Counted from the first letter of the stretch, positions 11,058 through 21,975 are shown. The stretch: 64,000 bases of DNA from Zopfochytrium polystomum (GCA_025765615.1 JAIVFJ010000035.1:362574-426573); one strand, 5' to 3'. Translations and numbers: made by a program. Notes: generated by a model from the letters alone, not told the origin.

Positions 11058-11951
11058 ATGCAGCAAGCTCTTCACGCAAACAACCGACCCTCGACCATCC
11101 ACAGCCCGCTCACCGGCAAGGTCCAACATCAGCCGCTCCAAACACCAACTGTGTCGGCGGTGGTGCACCAACAAAGCCCCATGGTCAACCTCGTCTTCCA
11201 AGTCGCCGTACCCGCACACCAGCTGATGCGGAGCGGCCTCGCCGCCGGCGCCTTCCAGCTCTTTGCGCCCCACCTGTCGCTCCAGACCCTCAACCACCCG
11301 CGCGAAGTCTTGCAGCTTGAACCGTCCACACCAACCGCCACCCTCCGACCGCAAAAGCCTCCGTCGCCGCACTCCCTTGCGCACCCGACACCCACCGCCA
11401 GCCCTACCCCGCCACCGCGCAGGCTTAAACCCGCTCTCAGCACACCACCATCACCACCACCACCACCCGGCCTTCCCACAAGAACCCCAACCCCACCCGT
11501 CGTCACTACCACCACCGCCACCACACGCCCCTCCACAGCACCACCACCCAGCCGCCCAACAACCGCACCCAAACCCACACCACGAAACACCGCCACCGCC
11601 ACCCGCGCCGCCGCCCCGTGCCCGCACAACCGCCGCCGCTCGCAGTGCATCGCGTGCTTCGAGCTCGGCCAGGGCGGCGGATCCATCTGCATCCACCGCC
11701 GCCGCAAGGCCGGCTGCAGGCTGTGCGCGGCCGAGGGACGCTGTCACAGTCACGTCGACGGCCCGCGCCGCCGCATCCGCGGGCCGAATACGTATGTACC
11801 GCCCCCGCCGCCGCTGCAGCAACTAGTAGCGATGGCAGCGACGGCGACGACGACGGCGGCGGAGGGTGGCAAGGACAGAGTGGCCCCGCGCGCGGCGGCG
11901 AGGACGGCCATGAGCGCGTTCAGCGTCGAGGCGCTTTGCGGACTGGCCTAG
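11058..11951 (+). CDS. proline-rich protein with paired CxHxRRRxxCxxC zinc-type motifs
   Basis: A single exon of 297 residues; I take the ATG at 11058 because the frame has only a GTG upstream. The N-terminal third is unremarkable (about residues 1-85), and the middle is a long Pro/Thr/Ser-rich low-complexity linker. Near residues 185-225 two copies of one motif appear, CPHNRRRSQCIAC and CIHRRRKAGCRLC, followed by a further CHSH. Spaced Cys/His with an Arg core resembles the EsV-1-7-type repeats found in brown algae, oomycetes, chytrids and some algal viruses, thought to bind zinc. The C-terminus is Ala-rich and disordered. Function is unknown; binding of zinc is inference. High GC makes long chance frames possible, but the twin motif argues for a real gene. 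Confidence 0.6.
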   Translation: MQQALHANNRPSTIHSPLTGKVQHQPLQTPTVSAVVHQQSPMVNLVFQVAVPAHQLMRSGLAAGAFQLFAPHLSLQTLNHPREVLQLEPSTPTATLRPQKPPSPHSLAHPTPTASPTPPPRRLKPALSTPPSPPPPPGLPTRTPTPPVVTTTTATTRPSTAPPPSRPTTAPKPTPRNTATATRAAAPCPHNRRRSQCIACFELGQGGGSICIHRRRKAGCRLCAAEGRCHSHVDGPRRRIRGPNTYVPPPPPLQQLVAMAATATTTAAEGGKDRVAPRAAARTAMSAFSVEALCGLA

Positions 11952-12573
11952 CAGGCCCGCGGTGTGGAACCTAACCCTCGAAAAGAGGAAGGGGGGTTAG
12001 GAGACATTGGTGGGTGGAGTCTTTATTTTTGGATTATTTATGTTTTTGTTTTTTTCTGTTTGTTTGCTTGCATAAGAGAAAACGAATGCACCCGTGCGGA
12101 GGCGACAGCATTGAAATAGACATACACGGAACCCAAAGAAATTTCCTGTTTTGGGGAGGCCGGCATTGATTAGCATGAGCGCCAAATTTCCCGAAAAGAA
12201 AAGTTGCAGGAACGATTGGCTCTTTCAGTTCCGAAAGGGCTGGCTAGTCAGGAGCAATACCAAACCCTCCTTGAGGGATTTTGAAGGCCTCACTCAGAAG
12301 CCTGCTCCAGAGAGAAAGTCGCGACGACTTTGGTGCCACCGCCGCTTCCCAGGGGCAGCGCTCCGCCACGTTGCCTTCGATCGTTTGTCAAGATGGCCGT
12401 GTTTACCCCAAACGCTCTTTGGGCTGCTGCGAGAATATCATAAGAAGCAAGGCAAAATACATACATAATGGGCCGAATTGTGCTCGTCCATATTGTGCAT
12501 TAAATCATGCCTTTCAATGACAATTCCGAGAAGCAAGGATGGCGGCCGCCCTCGTCAAACTTTTCTCTCCTTC
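11952..12573. other. intergenic
   Basis: This lies between convergent genes (the zinc-motif gene on plus, the F-box-like gene on minus). No gene, RNA or repeat is apparent. Confidence 0.4.
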
Positions 12574-13653
12574 TCATCCCTCTCCCAGAACCTCATGAAT
12601 TTCTGCTCGAGACCGCTCCGGCAGTTCGTCCACCGTACCTCCATTAGCAATCAGCCATCGCAGCAGTTCCTCGCATTGTATGCCTGCAACCACTTGAAGC
12701 GCCAACGTTGGAGTCAACCCCAAGCTCACGATCAGTTTGACGCAGCCGACAAACTTTTCCAGAAGGTGGCTGCGGTTCCGCGGGTCAGCATGAAATAAGA
12801 ATGAGCTGAGCGCCTCTTCCAGCCACTTCCGCGTGCCGCTTTCGTCTCCTTCGAACGCGGAAGGTGTTCCCGCCGGTCGAAACTCGGCCTCGAGGTCGCG
12901 CAGCCCGCGGAGACCCGTCACGTTCAGATCCGCGCACGCTCGACCCACTGCCCCCAAGACGACGTTTGCAAACCGGTCCGGCGGAAGCAAGCCAAACAGA
13001 ACGCGCATGCACTTGAGGCTCCCTAACCGAGCGGCGTCCGCCAGGATCGTCAGCCTCGCGTTCTCTGCGAAAACCGGCGGCGACTTTGCCGCAATGAGGC
13101 GCAGCACGTCGTCGTGGTCGCACCGGACGGTCTCGTGAAACGTGAGCCAGGTGGGCGAGTCGCCGAGCGCTAGAAGCCGCTCCGCGAGGCGAACGTGGTT
13201 GTCCGTGGCAGCGACGTCCAGAAAGTGCTGCTTCCATATCCTGAGCGGCTCCGCGTGCCACCGCGTCCAGTCGAGGCTGGACTGGACCATACCAATGCTG
13301 AAACTGAAGACCTCGGCGATTTCCATCTGGCCCACGTCGCAGCGAGCCAGCCGATTGTCGAGCCAGCACAGCAGCAGCTCCTCCCGCTCTGCTCGGGATA
13401 GACCCTTTGGCCATCCGGGCTTGACAAAGCAGGCGATGTCGCCGCTGGGGAAGGGCGACGCGAGGGCGAGGATTCGAAGTTGGGTAGCGGGGGCGGAGAG
13501 CGCAGATCTGAAGGCGCGCGACACGCGGGTGAGGTGCGCACGGACTGGGGCCAGCGATCCGTTGGCGGACGCGACCAGATCGGTGGCGGCCAGGACGGCG
13601 ATGTCGATGAGAAGGTCGGCGTGAAGTGCAGATCGTGGGGTGGCGCAGCTCAT
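12574..13653 (-). CDS. F-box-like / ankyrin-like protein
   Basis: A single exon of 359 residues from ATG at 13653; the frame runs further upstream but without an ATG. Residues 8-60 look like an F-box: a start of the type LHADLLIDIA, then hydrophobic helices ending in VSRAFRSAL. The rest is a run of about 30-residue helical units (for example AAKSPPVFAENARLTILADAARLGS) that resemble degenerate ankyrin repeats. Such proteins form large families in chytrids and commonly serve as SCF ubiquitin-ligase substrate adaptors. No canonical ankyrin TPLH motif is present, so the repeat call is tentative. No intron is apparent. Confidence 0.6.
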   Translation of the reverse strand: MSCATPRSALHADLLIDIAVLAATDLVASANGSLAPVRAHLTRVSRAFRSALSAPATQLRILALASPFPSGDIACFVKPGWPKGLSRAEREELLLCWLDNRLARCDVGQMEIAEVFSFSIGMVQSSLDWTRWHAEPLRIWKQHFLDVAATDNHVRLAERLLALGDSPTWLTFHETVRCDHDDVLRLIAAKSPPVFAENARLTILADAARLGSLKCMRVLFGLLPPDRFANVVLGAVGRACADLNVTGLRGLRDLEAEFRPAGTPSAFEGDESGTRKWLEEALSSFLFHADPRNRSHLLEKFVGCVKLIVSLGLTPTLALQVVAGIQCEELLRWLIANGGTVDELPERSRAEIHEVLGEG

Positions 13654-14205
13654 TGGCGTTTGGTGCTGCAGTGTATTTTTGCGATGGGAGGGCTCTGCGT
13701 GCAACGGCCGCCCACCATACCGCCCAACTCGTTGAGGTGACGGTGGTGTTGGGGGGAGGGGGGCAAAGCGTTTGTTGGCAATCAGCCTCGACGTAAAGGG
13801 CCGAACCAATCTGTCCAAGTTGATGCCCCCCCTCAGACACTGCTCCCCGACCCCGCGGCTGCAAAAGGTTCGAAGCTCACGGCGCGCGAGGCAAACTGCC
13901 TTACCTCCTCCTCGTCATTGACCTCTAGCGACCTCTCTTCCCTCGAAAATATTTATCTTCTTCCCACATCGCCCGTGCCAATAAACTGGATACAAATCGC
14001 TGAAGCTGTCGAAGGAGTACATAGTTACGAACGATGAAGAGTATAGAGGTGGGTGTGTGGCAGCGTTTCTATGATCTAAATGTCTTTATTCGGACTGTTT
14101 GCTGGCTCATACCCTCTGCCGCAAATACCCAGGGTTGCCCAAAAGACGCCGATGTAAAAAAGAAGAAAATAAAAGAAAAACAAGTGATCCTTTCTCATAA
14201 CTCCC
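13654..14205. other. intergenic
   Basis: Upstream region of the F-box-like gene and 3' flank of the first peroxidase gene. No further gene is supported. Confidence 0.4.
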
Positions 14206-15039
14206 TTAAGCCCACTCTGGCTCCAGTCCCAGCCCGCCGACGACGGCCTCGAACCCGTTCCTGACCCTCATCTGCAGGGACTTTGCGAGGATCTCGACAA
14301 TGTTGAGCGGGCGTATCTTCCAGCCGAGGTCGAACGGCAGCCGCTCCTCCTGGAACAGCACGTCCATCCAGTCGATCCTGACGCGGTTGTCAGCGTCGGC
14401 GGGGTCGGCGAGGAGCAGGAGGAGCAGCGACGACTCGGCGTATGCGAGGAACTGCTGCTGCAGGCCGAACTTGAACGCCGGGTTGCGGGCCTTGGAGTCG
14501 GCCTCGCGGGCGAGGCGGTAGTCCGCGAGGTCGTCGAAGGACAGGTACTTTTTCGCCGGGTCCGAGACGAACGACTTGAGCTGGGCGTACAGAGTCTTGT
14601 TGAGGTGGAACGGGTCGCCGAGGCCGGCGTCGGAGCGGGAGAGCGAGGCGTCGTGCTCGATGCCGTTGTGCTTGCCGACCTGGACGAGGTCGAGGACGAT
14701 GGGGTTGATGCCGATGGTGGTGTTGGAGGTCAGGGCCTCGGCGCCGACGCCAAAGATGGACGAGATGGCGATGTCGGCGCCGACGGTCATGGCGGCTTTG
14801 GTGATGGCGAGCGCGGTCAGGTTGTGCTTGGCGAGGATGCCGTGGTTGGCGAGCGCGTTGACGAGGGGGCATGGGGAGGAGTTGGTCGGGTCCGAAGCGG
14901 TGGCGGCCTGGAAGGGAGAGGGGAGGGATGCGGAGGAGGAGGAGGCAGGGAAGGCGGCGACGACGGAGGCGTTGGGAAGCGAGACGGCGGCGGCGGCGGC
15001 AAGCGCCAGGGCGGCCACGGCTACGCCTGAGCGCTTCAT
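14206..15039 (-). CDS. heme-thiolate peroxidase/peroxygenase A
   Basis: An intronless gene of 277 residues. It has a signal peptide (residues 1 to about 29) and the defining PCPLVNALANHG motif, in which Cys57 would be the proximal heme ligand. EHDASLSR (Glu128-His129-Asp130, Arg135) is the magnesium/acid-base motif of chloroperoxidases and short unspecific peroxygenases. The family oxidises substrates with hydrogen peroxide, by oxygen insertion or halogenation, usually outside the cell. Length fits the short subfamily. It is divergently transcribed from a paralogue at 15850, about 810 bases away. Family assignment is firm; the substrate cannot be told from sequence. Confidence 0.88.
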   Translation of the reverse strand: MKRSGVAVAALALAAAAAVSLPNASVVAAFPASSSSASLPSPFQAATASDPTNSSPCPLVNALANHGILAKHNLTALAITKAAMTVGADIAISSIFGVGAEALTSNTTIGINPIVLDLVQVGKHNGIEHDASLSRSDAGLGDPFHLNKTLYAQLKSFVSDPAKKYLSFDDLADYRLAREADSKARNPAFKFGLQQQFLAYAESSLLLLLLADPADADNRVRIDWMDVLFQEERLPFDLGWKIRPLNIVEILAKSLQMRVRNGFEAVVGGLGLEPEWA

Positions 15040-15849
15040 GGTTTCGGGAGACGGAGTGTGGGGACTGAGAGAGAGAGTGATGGAGAGAGCGAACGGCGAA
15101 GGGAATGAGAAAATTGCCGCAACTTTCCGTGTTTTATACTTTGTGCTGTCTCTCTCTCAGTCAATCTCTCTCAGTCAATCTCTCTCAGTCTCTCCCTCTC
15201 TGTCTGTCTCTCTCTTTCTCTCTCTCCGTCGCTCGCCGGTCTCTGCCTCGCTTTGGCCGACTCTCTCAGTCGCTGTCTCTGCTCGCCGCTTCCACCAATT
15301 TTTGCTCCCTCTCCGCGGTACTTCCCGTGCCGAGTGCGGTCGTGTGTTGCGCTGCTCAATTGCTCGGTTTCTCAAAGTATGGCATACCTGGCGTTCTTGC
15401 CTTTTTTGGGCAGGGGATTCCGAAAACACGCCGAACTGCGATGACGTCGCTCCCCGCCTGCCAAGCAATTTTCAGTGCCTACCCTAACCCAATCGATCAA
15501 TCAATCCCCCCAGCCACCCTCACATTGCGTGCGTGTCTGCCAAAAAAAGAACAACAACTGGCTTGTCTTCAGTCGACGACGTCATCACTGAGCACCGGCA
15601 ATTTTTGCCCTCTTTCCAAAAAAGGCGAAAGCCCAAAATAGGAAGGGCTCAAGTCAATTTTTTGATTCCCGCGCTTGGGCACACCGCCACACCAACCCAA
15701 AGCGTCAGTTTTTGATTCTCTTCCGTAAACAAAAGCCAAAATCACACTTCAAAAAGGCAAAAAGGAGAAGAAGAAGAAAAAAAAAGGAAAAAAAAAAACA
15801 AAAACAGAAGAAGAAGAATAAGAAAGGAAAAGAGGACAACCGATTGACG
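15040..15849. promoter_or_regulatory. shared divergent promoter region of the peroxidase pair
   Basis: The stretch between two head-to-head paralogues holds no gene. It includes CT-rich repeats with TCAG interruptions (about 15150-15235) and, next to gene B, an A-rich leader. Shared regulation of the pair is inference from the layout. Confidence 0.5.
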
Positions 15850-16674
15850 ATGATGATGATGATGATGATGATGTCGATGAAGTCCGCCGCCACCGCCGCC
15901 TTCCTCAGCGCCGTGCTCGCATCCGTGGCCACGGGATTCGCCGCTGCCTTCCCCGCCGCCGCCGCCACCAGCGCCGACCCGCCCTCGCCCTTCCTCCCTG
16001 CCTCGCCCTCAAACCCCTCCAACTCGTCCCCTTGTCCGCTCGTCAACTCGCTCGTCAACCACGGCATCCTGCAGAGCCAAAACATCACCGGTGCCGCCAT
16101 CCTCTCCGCGATGCAGACGGTCGGCACCGACATCACCATCGCCAACATCCTGGCTTCGGCCGCGCTGACCCGCACCAGCAACACGACCGACGCCAACGGT
16201 ATCCCGTACATCCTGGACCTGGTGCAGCTGGGCATCCACGGCGGCCTGGAGCACGACGTGTCGATGACGCGGTCGGACATTGCGCTGGGCGACTCGTACC
16301 ACCTGAACCGCACGCTGTACGACCAGCTCAAGACGTTTGCGTCGGACCCGCGGTACATTTCGCAGAGCGACGTTGTGTCGTTCCGCGCGGTGCGCGAGGC
16401 GGACTCGCGCGCGAGGAACCCGTCGCTGACGTTTGGGCTGCGGGAGCAGTTCCTCGCGAGCGTCGAGGCGTCGATCGTGCTCATGCTCCTTGCCGACCCC
16501 GACGACGCCGACAAGCGCGTCCGGCTCGATTGGGCCGACGTCCTGTTCCTCGAGGAGCGGCTGCCGTTCGATCTCGGGTGGTCCATCCGTCCGCTGGGCA
16601 TCGCCGAGGCGCGGTCGCGCGCGCTGCAAATCAACCCCGCCGTTGCCCCCGTGTTTGCGAGCTTTGGGCTTTAG
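15850..16674 (+). CDS. heme-thiolate peroxidase/peroxygenase B
   Basis: Paralogue of the gene at 14206-15039. I start it at the first of eight consecutive ATG codons (15850); any of these, or the ATG at 15877, could be used. Predicted length is 274 residues. It has a signal peptide (hydrophobic Ala-rich core to about residue 38), PCPLVNSLVNHG with the heme Cys at 62, and EHDVSMTR (134-141). The C-terminal half closely follows gene A (DWADVLFLEERLPFDLGW). It is presumably a secreted hydrogen-peroxide-dependent oxygenase or peroxidase. The ATG microsatellite at the start codon could vary in length between strains. Confidence 0.88.
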   Translation: MMMMMMMMSMKSAATAAFLSAVLASVATGFAAAFPAAAATSADPPSPFLPASPSNPSNSSPCPLVNSLVNHGILQSQNITGAAILSAMQTVGTDITIANILASAALTRTSNTTDANGIPYILDLVQLGIHGGLEHDVSMTRSDIALGDSYHLNRTLYDQLKTFASDPRYISQSDVVSFRAVREADSRARNPSLTFGLREQFLASVEASIVLMLLADPDDADKRVRLDWADVLFLEERLPFDLGWSIRPLGIAEARSRALQINPAVAPVFASFGL

Positions 16675-17585
16675 ATGATATAAGTGCGTAAAGAGATTTT
16701 GGTTTTTTCCTTTCCATGGGATTGTTAGATTATCAGTATACTGGTGTGCAGTTTCGCTACGACTACTATGACGCTGGTGAGCTGTACACCACATTGTTAC
16801 CTCTCCATTCTTAATTTCTTTGTTTTTTTTTTTGTTTTTGGTTTTTCTTTTTCCCTCCATATTTTTCACTTGATGATGCTGTAAAAAGCGTTGTTGAGCC
16901 CGAATAAAAGTCGCTACCGAATGTTCAATCAAGTATCCTTTCACTCTCTCGAAGAGCCAGTGTGAACACGTGTGTGATATTGTTTAAAAAAAAAAAAAAA
17001 AAAAAAAAAAGCGTGGCCCGGAACTCAGAATCGCTCATAGCAGAGTGGAGAATGCAGTGCAGTTTGCTCTTTCGTGGTGGACCGAAAAGAAATAAATGCC
17101 TGCGGAGGCGGCAATGCGGTTGTGGGCTGTGGGTGGGAGGGACCTCTCTGTCCTTCGCCCGATCGTCTTCGAGAACGGGCTGTCTACGTGTGTGTGTGAG
17201 TGTGTGTGTGTGGAACCGGGACAGTCGGTGGTGAGTGAGTGAGTGGTGCGCGGTGCCCCCCGCTGCTTTTTGAATCATCCGGTCCCTTGTCAGCGGCAGC
17301 AAACAAACGAACCAAAAAAAAAAAAAAACAAAAAAAAAAGCACGCACACACACTTCCGTCCTCCCGTTTCGCGGCAAGCACAACCAACAACCCCTTGTGG
17401 GCTGTCTGTTTGTCTGACGGTTCTGTCTCTCGCCTGTGCCAGCCAGCAGTCGGACAAAGCCCACGGCAACTCACTGGATCACTTCATTTGCAAGCCCACA
17501 AGAAAAAAGAAGAAGAAGAAAAAAAATATAAAATAATTCGTGTTCTCACGCCCCCCGCAGCAGCATAACAAAACAATCAACCCCC
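16675..17585. other. intergenic
   Basis: 3' flank of peroxidase B and upstream region of the channel gene. It contains an A run of about 26 near 16985 and a short TG repeat near 17190. No gene is supported. Confidence 0.4.
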
Positions 17586-19423
17586 ATGCCTGCTGCCGCA
17601 ACACCTCGGACGCCCCCAACTACGTCTACCTGCCGCCGGCTGTTGACGCTGCTGAACCCCGCGCTGCTTCTGCTCGCCGCCATCGCCGCCCGCCCTGCCG
17701 CCGTCGCGAACGCCCAAGCAACCATCGTCGCGCCTGCCAACACCACCACCACCACCACCACCACGACCGCCGGCCCGCTCCCCGATGGCTTCAGCATCAA
17801 CGCCACCGCCTCAACCCACTTCGCGACTCTGTACCTGTTCAACAACACTGCGCGTCCTTACTACAAGCTGGACCCCCCCTACATCTCCTCCGAAACAGGC
17901 GAGCTCGTCGGCGACAACGCCGGCACCACCGTGGCCGTCGAACTCAACGTCAACCGCATCTACGGCGTGGAACCAAAGTCCAGCTCGTTTATGGTATGGC
18001 AACACCGCGTCCATCTTTATGCTGCGTCGTCCCAAAAGAACAGTGCCCAGCCCAATCCGTTTTTTCCTCCGTGCCATTCACCATTTGTTTCCGTGAAAAG
18101 CTCGATATGACTGTCAGCCTCCTGTGGCGCGACCCCCGATTGGCATTCGACAACGCAAACTTTGCTACAACGGCTGCCCTCGAGGTGGATCCCAATCTCG
18201 CGTGGAAACCCTTCATCTATTTTTCACAGCTTGCGATTGACACGGCCAACGTCCCGAATCCGGTGTTTGAGGATTTTTACATTATTGCGGACGGTGGCGG
18301 GACCGTCTTGTGGTTGAGAGTCTGTTTCCGCGCCGTTCCACCCCATCTCTTACGCGTAATTGACTTTCTGCCCTTTTCCTTCCCAGCAACTGGTTCTGCC
18401 ATTCTCATCAAAGTACAGCCTTCATGGGTTTCCCTACGACAACCAAACCCTCTCAATCTCGCTGGGGCTGGGCAAGGGCGACAGCGGTCGTCTCTCGCTC
18501 AGGGTAGTCGGCACGACGTTCACCACGGACGGCTTTTCATCGCTCTGGAGCGTATGTTTCGAACTTTTTTTTTTCTCGGTTCCAAGCTGAGACAGCCTCC
18601 CTTCGATTCCCACCAGCTGGACGACTACTCAAACACGACCAACGCGACGGGCGCAGGCGAAGCAACCTTCACGTTTGCGATCAGCCGCATCCCGTCTTCG
18701 TACATCACTCGATATATGTAAGCTACTCGTCCTTCGATCCTCCCTTACAAGCTAAACTAATCGCTCGTGCATCTTACAGTCTTCCCTTGGCGCTGCTCTG
18801 CATCGTCAGCTGCACGACCTACTTCATTGAGCCTTCCGCCTTCCCTCCACGCTTTACCGGCTTGGTTGCACTGATGCTCTCTGTTGTGACTTTGAATGTC
18901 ATCGTGTCCCAGGAGCTTCCAAAGGTGCAATGTAAGTGTATCGTTTGTGTTTCTACCCAATCCGTTGGACGTCGCGAAACAAACACACCAATTAACAGAT
19001 CTAACGACCATGGACGCTTTTATTATCACCACTTTTTTGTACGTGTTCTTCTCCCTCGTAGCTTCCACAGCGTGCTACGCGCTTCATTCGTAAGTGAACC
19101 TTCCTCTCTTGCCTGCATTGAGGCAATGCCCTTTCACTTCTTTCAGGTGGAAGTACACGACCGAATCTGCAGCGCTGCAAGCATTCCTCCGAGTAGCAGT
19201 GACGTTGACTGTACCATTCGTGTTTGGCCTCGTGTACTCTTTGAGGGTTACGGGGTTCTCTGCGGCCGCGGGCGTCTGCGTGGCGGGGCTCCTCCTCTGC
19301 GTGCCTGCGGGTGTCGGTGCAGCGTTCTGGGAGGTTGCCCGAGCGAAGCCGCAGCAGCAACCGAAATCGGGCCCCACGGCTGCCGCCGACCCTGTCCCCA
19401 ACAGACCCTTTCTCACCACCTGA
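17586..19423 (+). CDS. pentameric ligand-gated ion channel (Cys-less, proline-loop type), seven exons
   Basis: Exons 17586-17993, 18101-18319, 18387-18551, 18617-18717, 18780-18931, 18999-19089 and 19147-19423 join in phase to 470 residues. A signal peptide precedes a Thr-rich stretch and the ligand-binding domain (SLLWRDPRL, a core beta-strand motif). Exon 3 holds LHGFPYDNQTL, the signature loop of the family, but without the two cysteines of animal receptors, as in bacterial channels. RIPSSYITRY leads into M1 (LPLALLCIVSC); M2 follows in FTGLVALMLSVVTLNVIV, then LPKVQYLTTMDAF into M3. The M3-M4 loop is short, and after M4 there is a further hydrophobic segment (near AGVCVAGLLLCVPAG). It should form a plasma-membrane ion channel; ligand and ion selectivity are unknown. 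Confidence 0.9.
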
Positions 19424-20310
19424 AAAAGTAAGAGAGGGTGAAAGCAAGGCCGCCGAATAGTTTCCGCTCGTTCCTCACAAACATTTTGTGTCCCCACGAG
19501 ATAAACAAAAAAAAAAGTATTCTTGCTCGAGTTCCCTTCGCAAAGAAAATACCGGAACATTCGCTCACTTCCATTTCCATTTGAAGGAGAGATAAAGAGT
19601 TCAAAAGAGAGTCCGACAAGATCAAAGGGTTGGCGGGCTTGGACGCGGCCGAGGCGAGTGCGGTGTACCACGTGCGGCTGGTCAACTACAACGAGCTGGA
19701 CAGGTGACGCCGGTCGATGTCGTGTTTGACGGCGTCGGGATGCTCACGGCGGATCACTCGGCAAAGTGGCAGCTCAAACCCGAACGGTGTCCTCCGACTT
19801 GCAGGCCGCGAACACGGTCGACAATCCAGACGCGGTGACCACCGCGACGGGGCGCGCTTGGTCCCCGGTGAGGACCAGGGGAATACCCTGACGCTCTTGC
19901 TGCCGCACTTTTCATTCTCTGTTCGTTTCCGTCACTACCGGTAAAGGAGCATTCTACCTTCGTCCTCCTTTCCCCATGTTCCACTGACTACTTTGTGCAA
20001 ACTCTTTGATTTTCCCCTGTTCTGGGTTCCCGCCTCCACTCGGTTCCAATGGGGCATATCCGTCTATTCTTAGCTGCAAACCTATTTTTATCTATACTTC
20101 AGTGGGGTGAGCACTCTTGAATGAAGAGAACGAACCTAGAGAGCTCCATCGCTCCGGCTCTGCAACCAAAGAAGAAAAGAGTTCTCGTGCAGCTCGACGG
20201 TTAGGGTTACTGTTGGTGAGGAAGCGTCGAGGAGGGGGGATGGATGGATGCGATAAGACACATGACACACGCGCCTCACCGTCTGTAAATCTCCCAAGAA
20301 GAACAGAGAT
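19424..20310. other. intergenic with a possible coding relic
   Basis: Between about 19590 and 19900 the plus strand has protein-like pieces in different frames (for example ASAVYHVRLVNYNELD, then VVFDGVGMLTADHSAKW), suggesting a frameshifted relic or unrecognised short exons. I do not recognise the family. The rest shows nothing. Confidence 0.3.
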
Positions 20311-21522
20311 ATGGCCGTGCCGCCGGCGTCGTCGAAGATCGAGATGGCCGCCTGGGGTAAGAGTGCGACAACGCCCCCGGCCACGTTCCCCGCCCCCCTT
20401 CTCCCTCCACCCCCCTGGCGTCTGGCCTTTAGCATTAAACCGCCCGGCCCACCCGTACGGAGCGAGAGGCGATTGACGTTAAAAGCTTCACCTTTGCCCC
20501 ACAAAAGCCTCCGACCGCACCAGCCCAACCCTTCAGCCGCCCATGTCGCCCCCGCCGCCGCCGCCGCCGCCGCCACCACCATCGTCCTCGATCGCCGCCG
20601 CCGCCACCGACGCCTCCGAGTACGTGATCGAAATCGACCACGACGCGCTCTACCGCCACAAACTCTACACCTGGGCGCACCTCCTCGCCCTCGGCGGGTG
20701 CGTCGGGCTCCTCTTCCTCCCGTGCATCGCAAGCAGCCTCCGGCACGCCGCAAAATCCACCCTCACCGTCGTAGACGCCTCCGGGCTCCTCTCGCGTCGG
20801 ACGGACGACGAACACGGGGAGCGGGACCGGCGCCTCGTGGAGCTCGCGGACGTGCAGGAGGTCACGACGCTGACGACGGCGGTGTGCGGCTGCGCCGAGG
20901 TGCCGCTGGTCAAGGTCGCCTCGGACCGCGAGACGCGGGGTATGGGCGAGGACGCGGGGTTTGTCGGCACGGTGGTCTGGGCGCCGAGGAGGCCCAGCGA
21001 GGTGCAGGAGGTGGTGATGAGGAGGCGGATGGCGGCGGTGTTGGGGCCGGTTGCGGGGAAGGATAGCGAAGGTTCGAAAGAATTGTGCTTGCTCGCTGGC
21101 TGCGCCCATTTGCGGTTTTTAAGTGATAAATTCCCTCAATCCTTGTTCCCCTAGAGCACGTCGCCGAATTCTACGCCACAACCCCCGAAGAAGCCGTGCA
21201 GCGCCTTACGGTGAGAGACCACAGCGTGCGGTACGTCTCGGTGCGCAGCGATCGGTGGATCGCCCTGGACAAGGTGCGCGACGTGCTTGTCCGCGGGCGC
21301 AAGACGGCGGACGAGCCGGCGGGGACGGACGTAGAGATTGTAATTGGCGGCGACGAGGCGAACGTGCGGGTGGTCGGGGTCAAGAACGCGCTGGGGTTGC
21401 GCGAGGTGCTGCTGGGGAGCCGCGAGGCGTTGAGGATGCGGCTTGCGCTGGCGGCTGGTAACGTGGCGGGGGGAGAAGGATGGGAAGTGGGGGTGGAAAA
21501 GGCACAGGGTGGGGGAAAGTAA
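20311..21522 (+). CDS. membrane protein, paralogue 1 (three exons), unknown family
   Basis: Exons 20311-20356, 20508-21071 and 21155-21522 join in phase to 325 residues. The first exon codes only about 15 residues (ending EMAAWG), and the same tiny exon with the same phase occurs in the paralogue at 28990-30183, which supports the model. After a proline run comes EYVIEIDHDALYRHK and one hydrophobic segment (LLALGGCVGLLFLPC), likely membrane-spanning. Further on comes a pattern of short strands (VRYVSVRSDRWIALDKVRDV), reminiscent of bacterial PH-like domains but not assignable. The C-terminus is charged. It flanks an ABCC transporter together with its paralogue. Function is unknown. Confidence 0.75.
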
Positions 21523-21853
21523 GCCTGAATGTGTGGACACCGCGGTGGGACTTGGGTGGGGGTAGTACTGGGTGCTGGCAGGAGCCGGTACCGAAAATAG
21601 ATGCGCTTTGGGAAGCCAAGTTAAACGACTTGTTGAAAGGTTGTATTCTTCTGTTGTTCCCATTCACACTACCCTTGCAGGGCAGGAGGGAGCCTTGTCG
21701 GGTACTCTGCACTCAAATCTTCACTCACATGTGTGGTGAAACAATCTGATTTTTATTTCACTCACGGTCGTAAAGTTGTTTTCGGGGCAGGAGAGGGTCA
21801 TGATAAGGCGAGGCGAACGGGGACGCCCCGCTGGGGCAGTCCCACCTACGGAT

Positions 21854-21891
<38 letters not shown>

Positions 21892-21975
21892 CTGACAAAA
21901 CGATCGAACGTCAAAAAAAAAAAAAAAAAAAAAAAAAACCAATCACACAAACCTTCCCCACCATCGCCGCGCCTC
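21523..21975. other. intergenic with two poly(A) tracts
   Basis: The 3' ends of two convergent genes meet here. Two A runs of about 31 and 26 bases lie near 21856-21886 and 21913-21938. No gene is seen. Confidence 0.5.

Noticed and set aside
12785..13864. Arg-rich 359-codon frame overlapping the F-box-like gene
   Set aside because: It is in the wrong frame of a GC-rich gene, with Arg/Pro/Ala bias typical of shadow frames.
16009..16944. Minus-strand frame opposite peroxidase B
   Set aside because: It is antisense to a gene with clear catalytic motifs and has no domain of its own.
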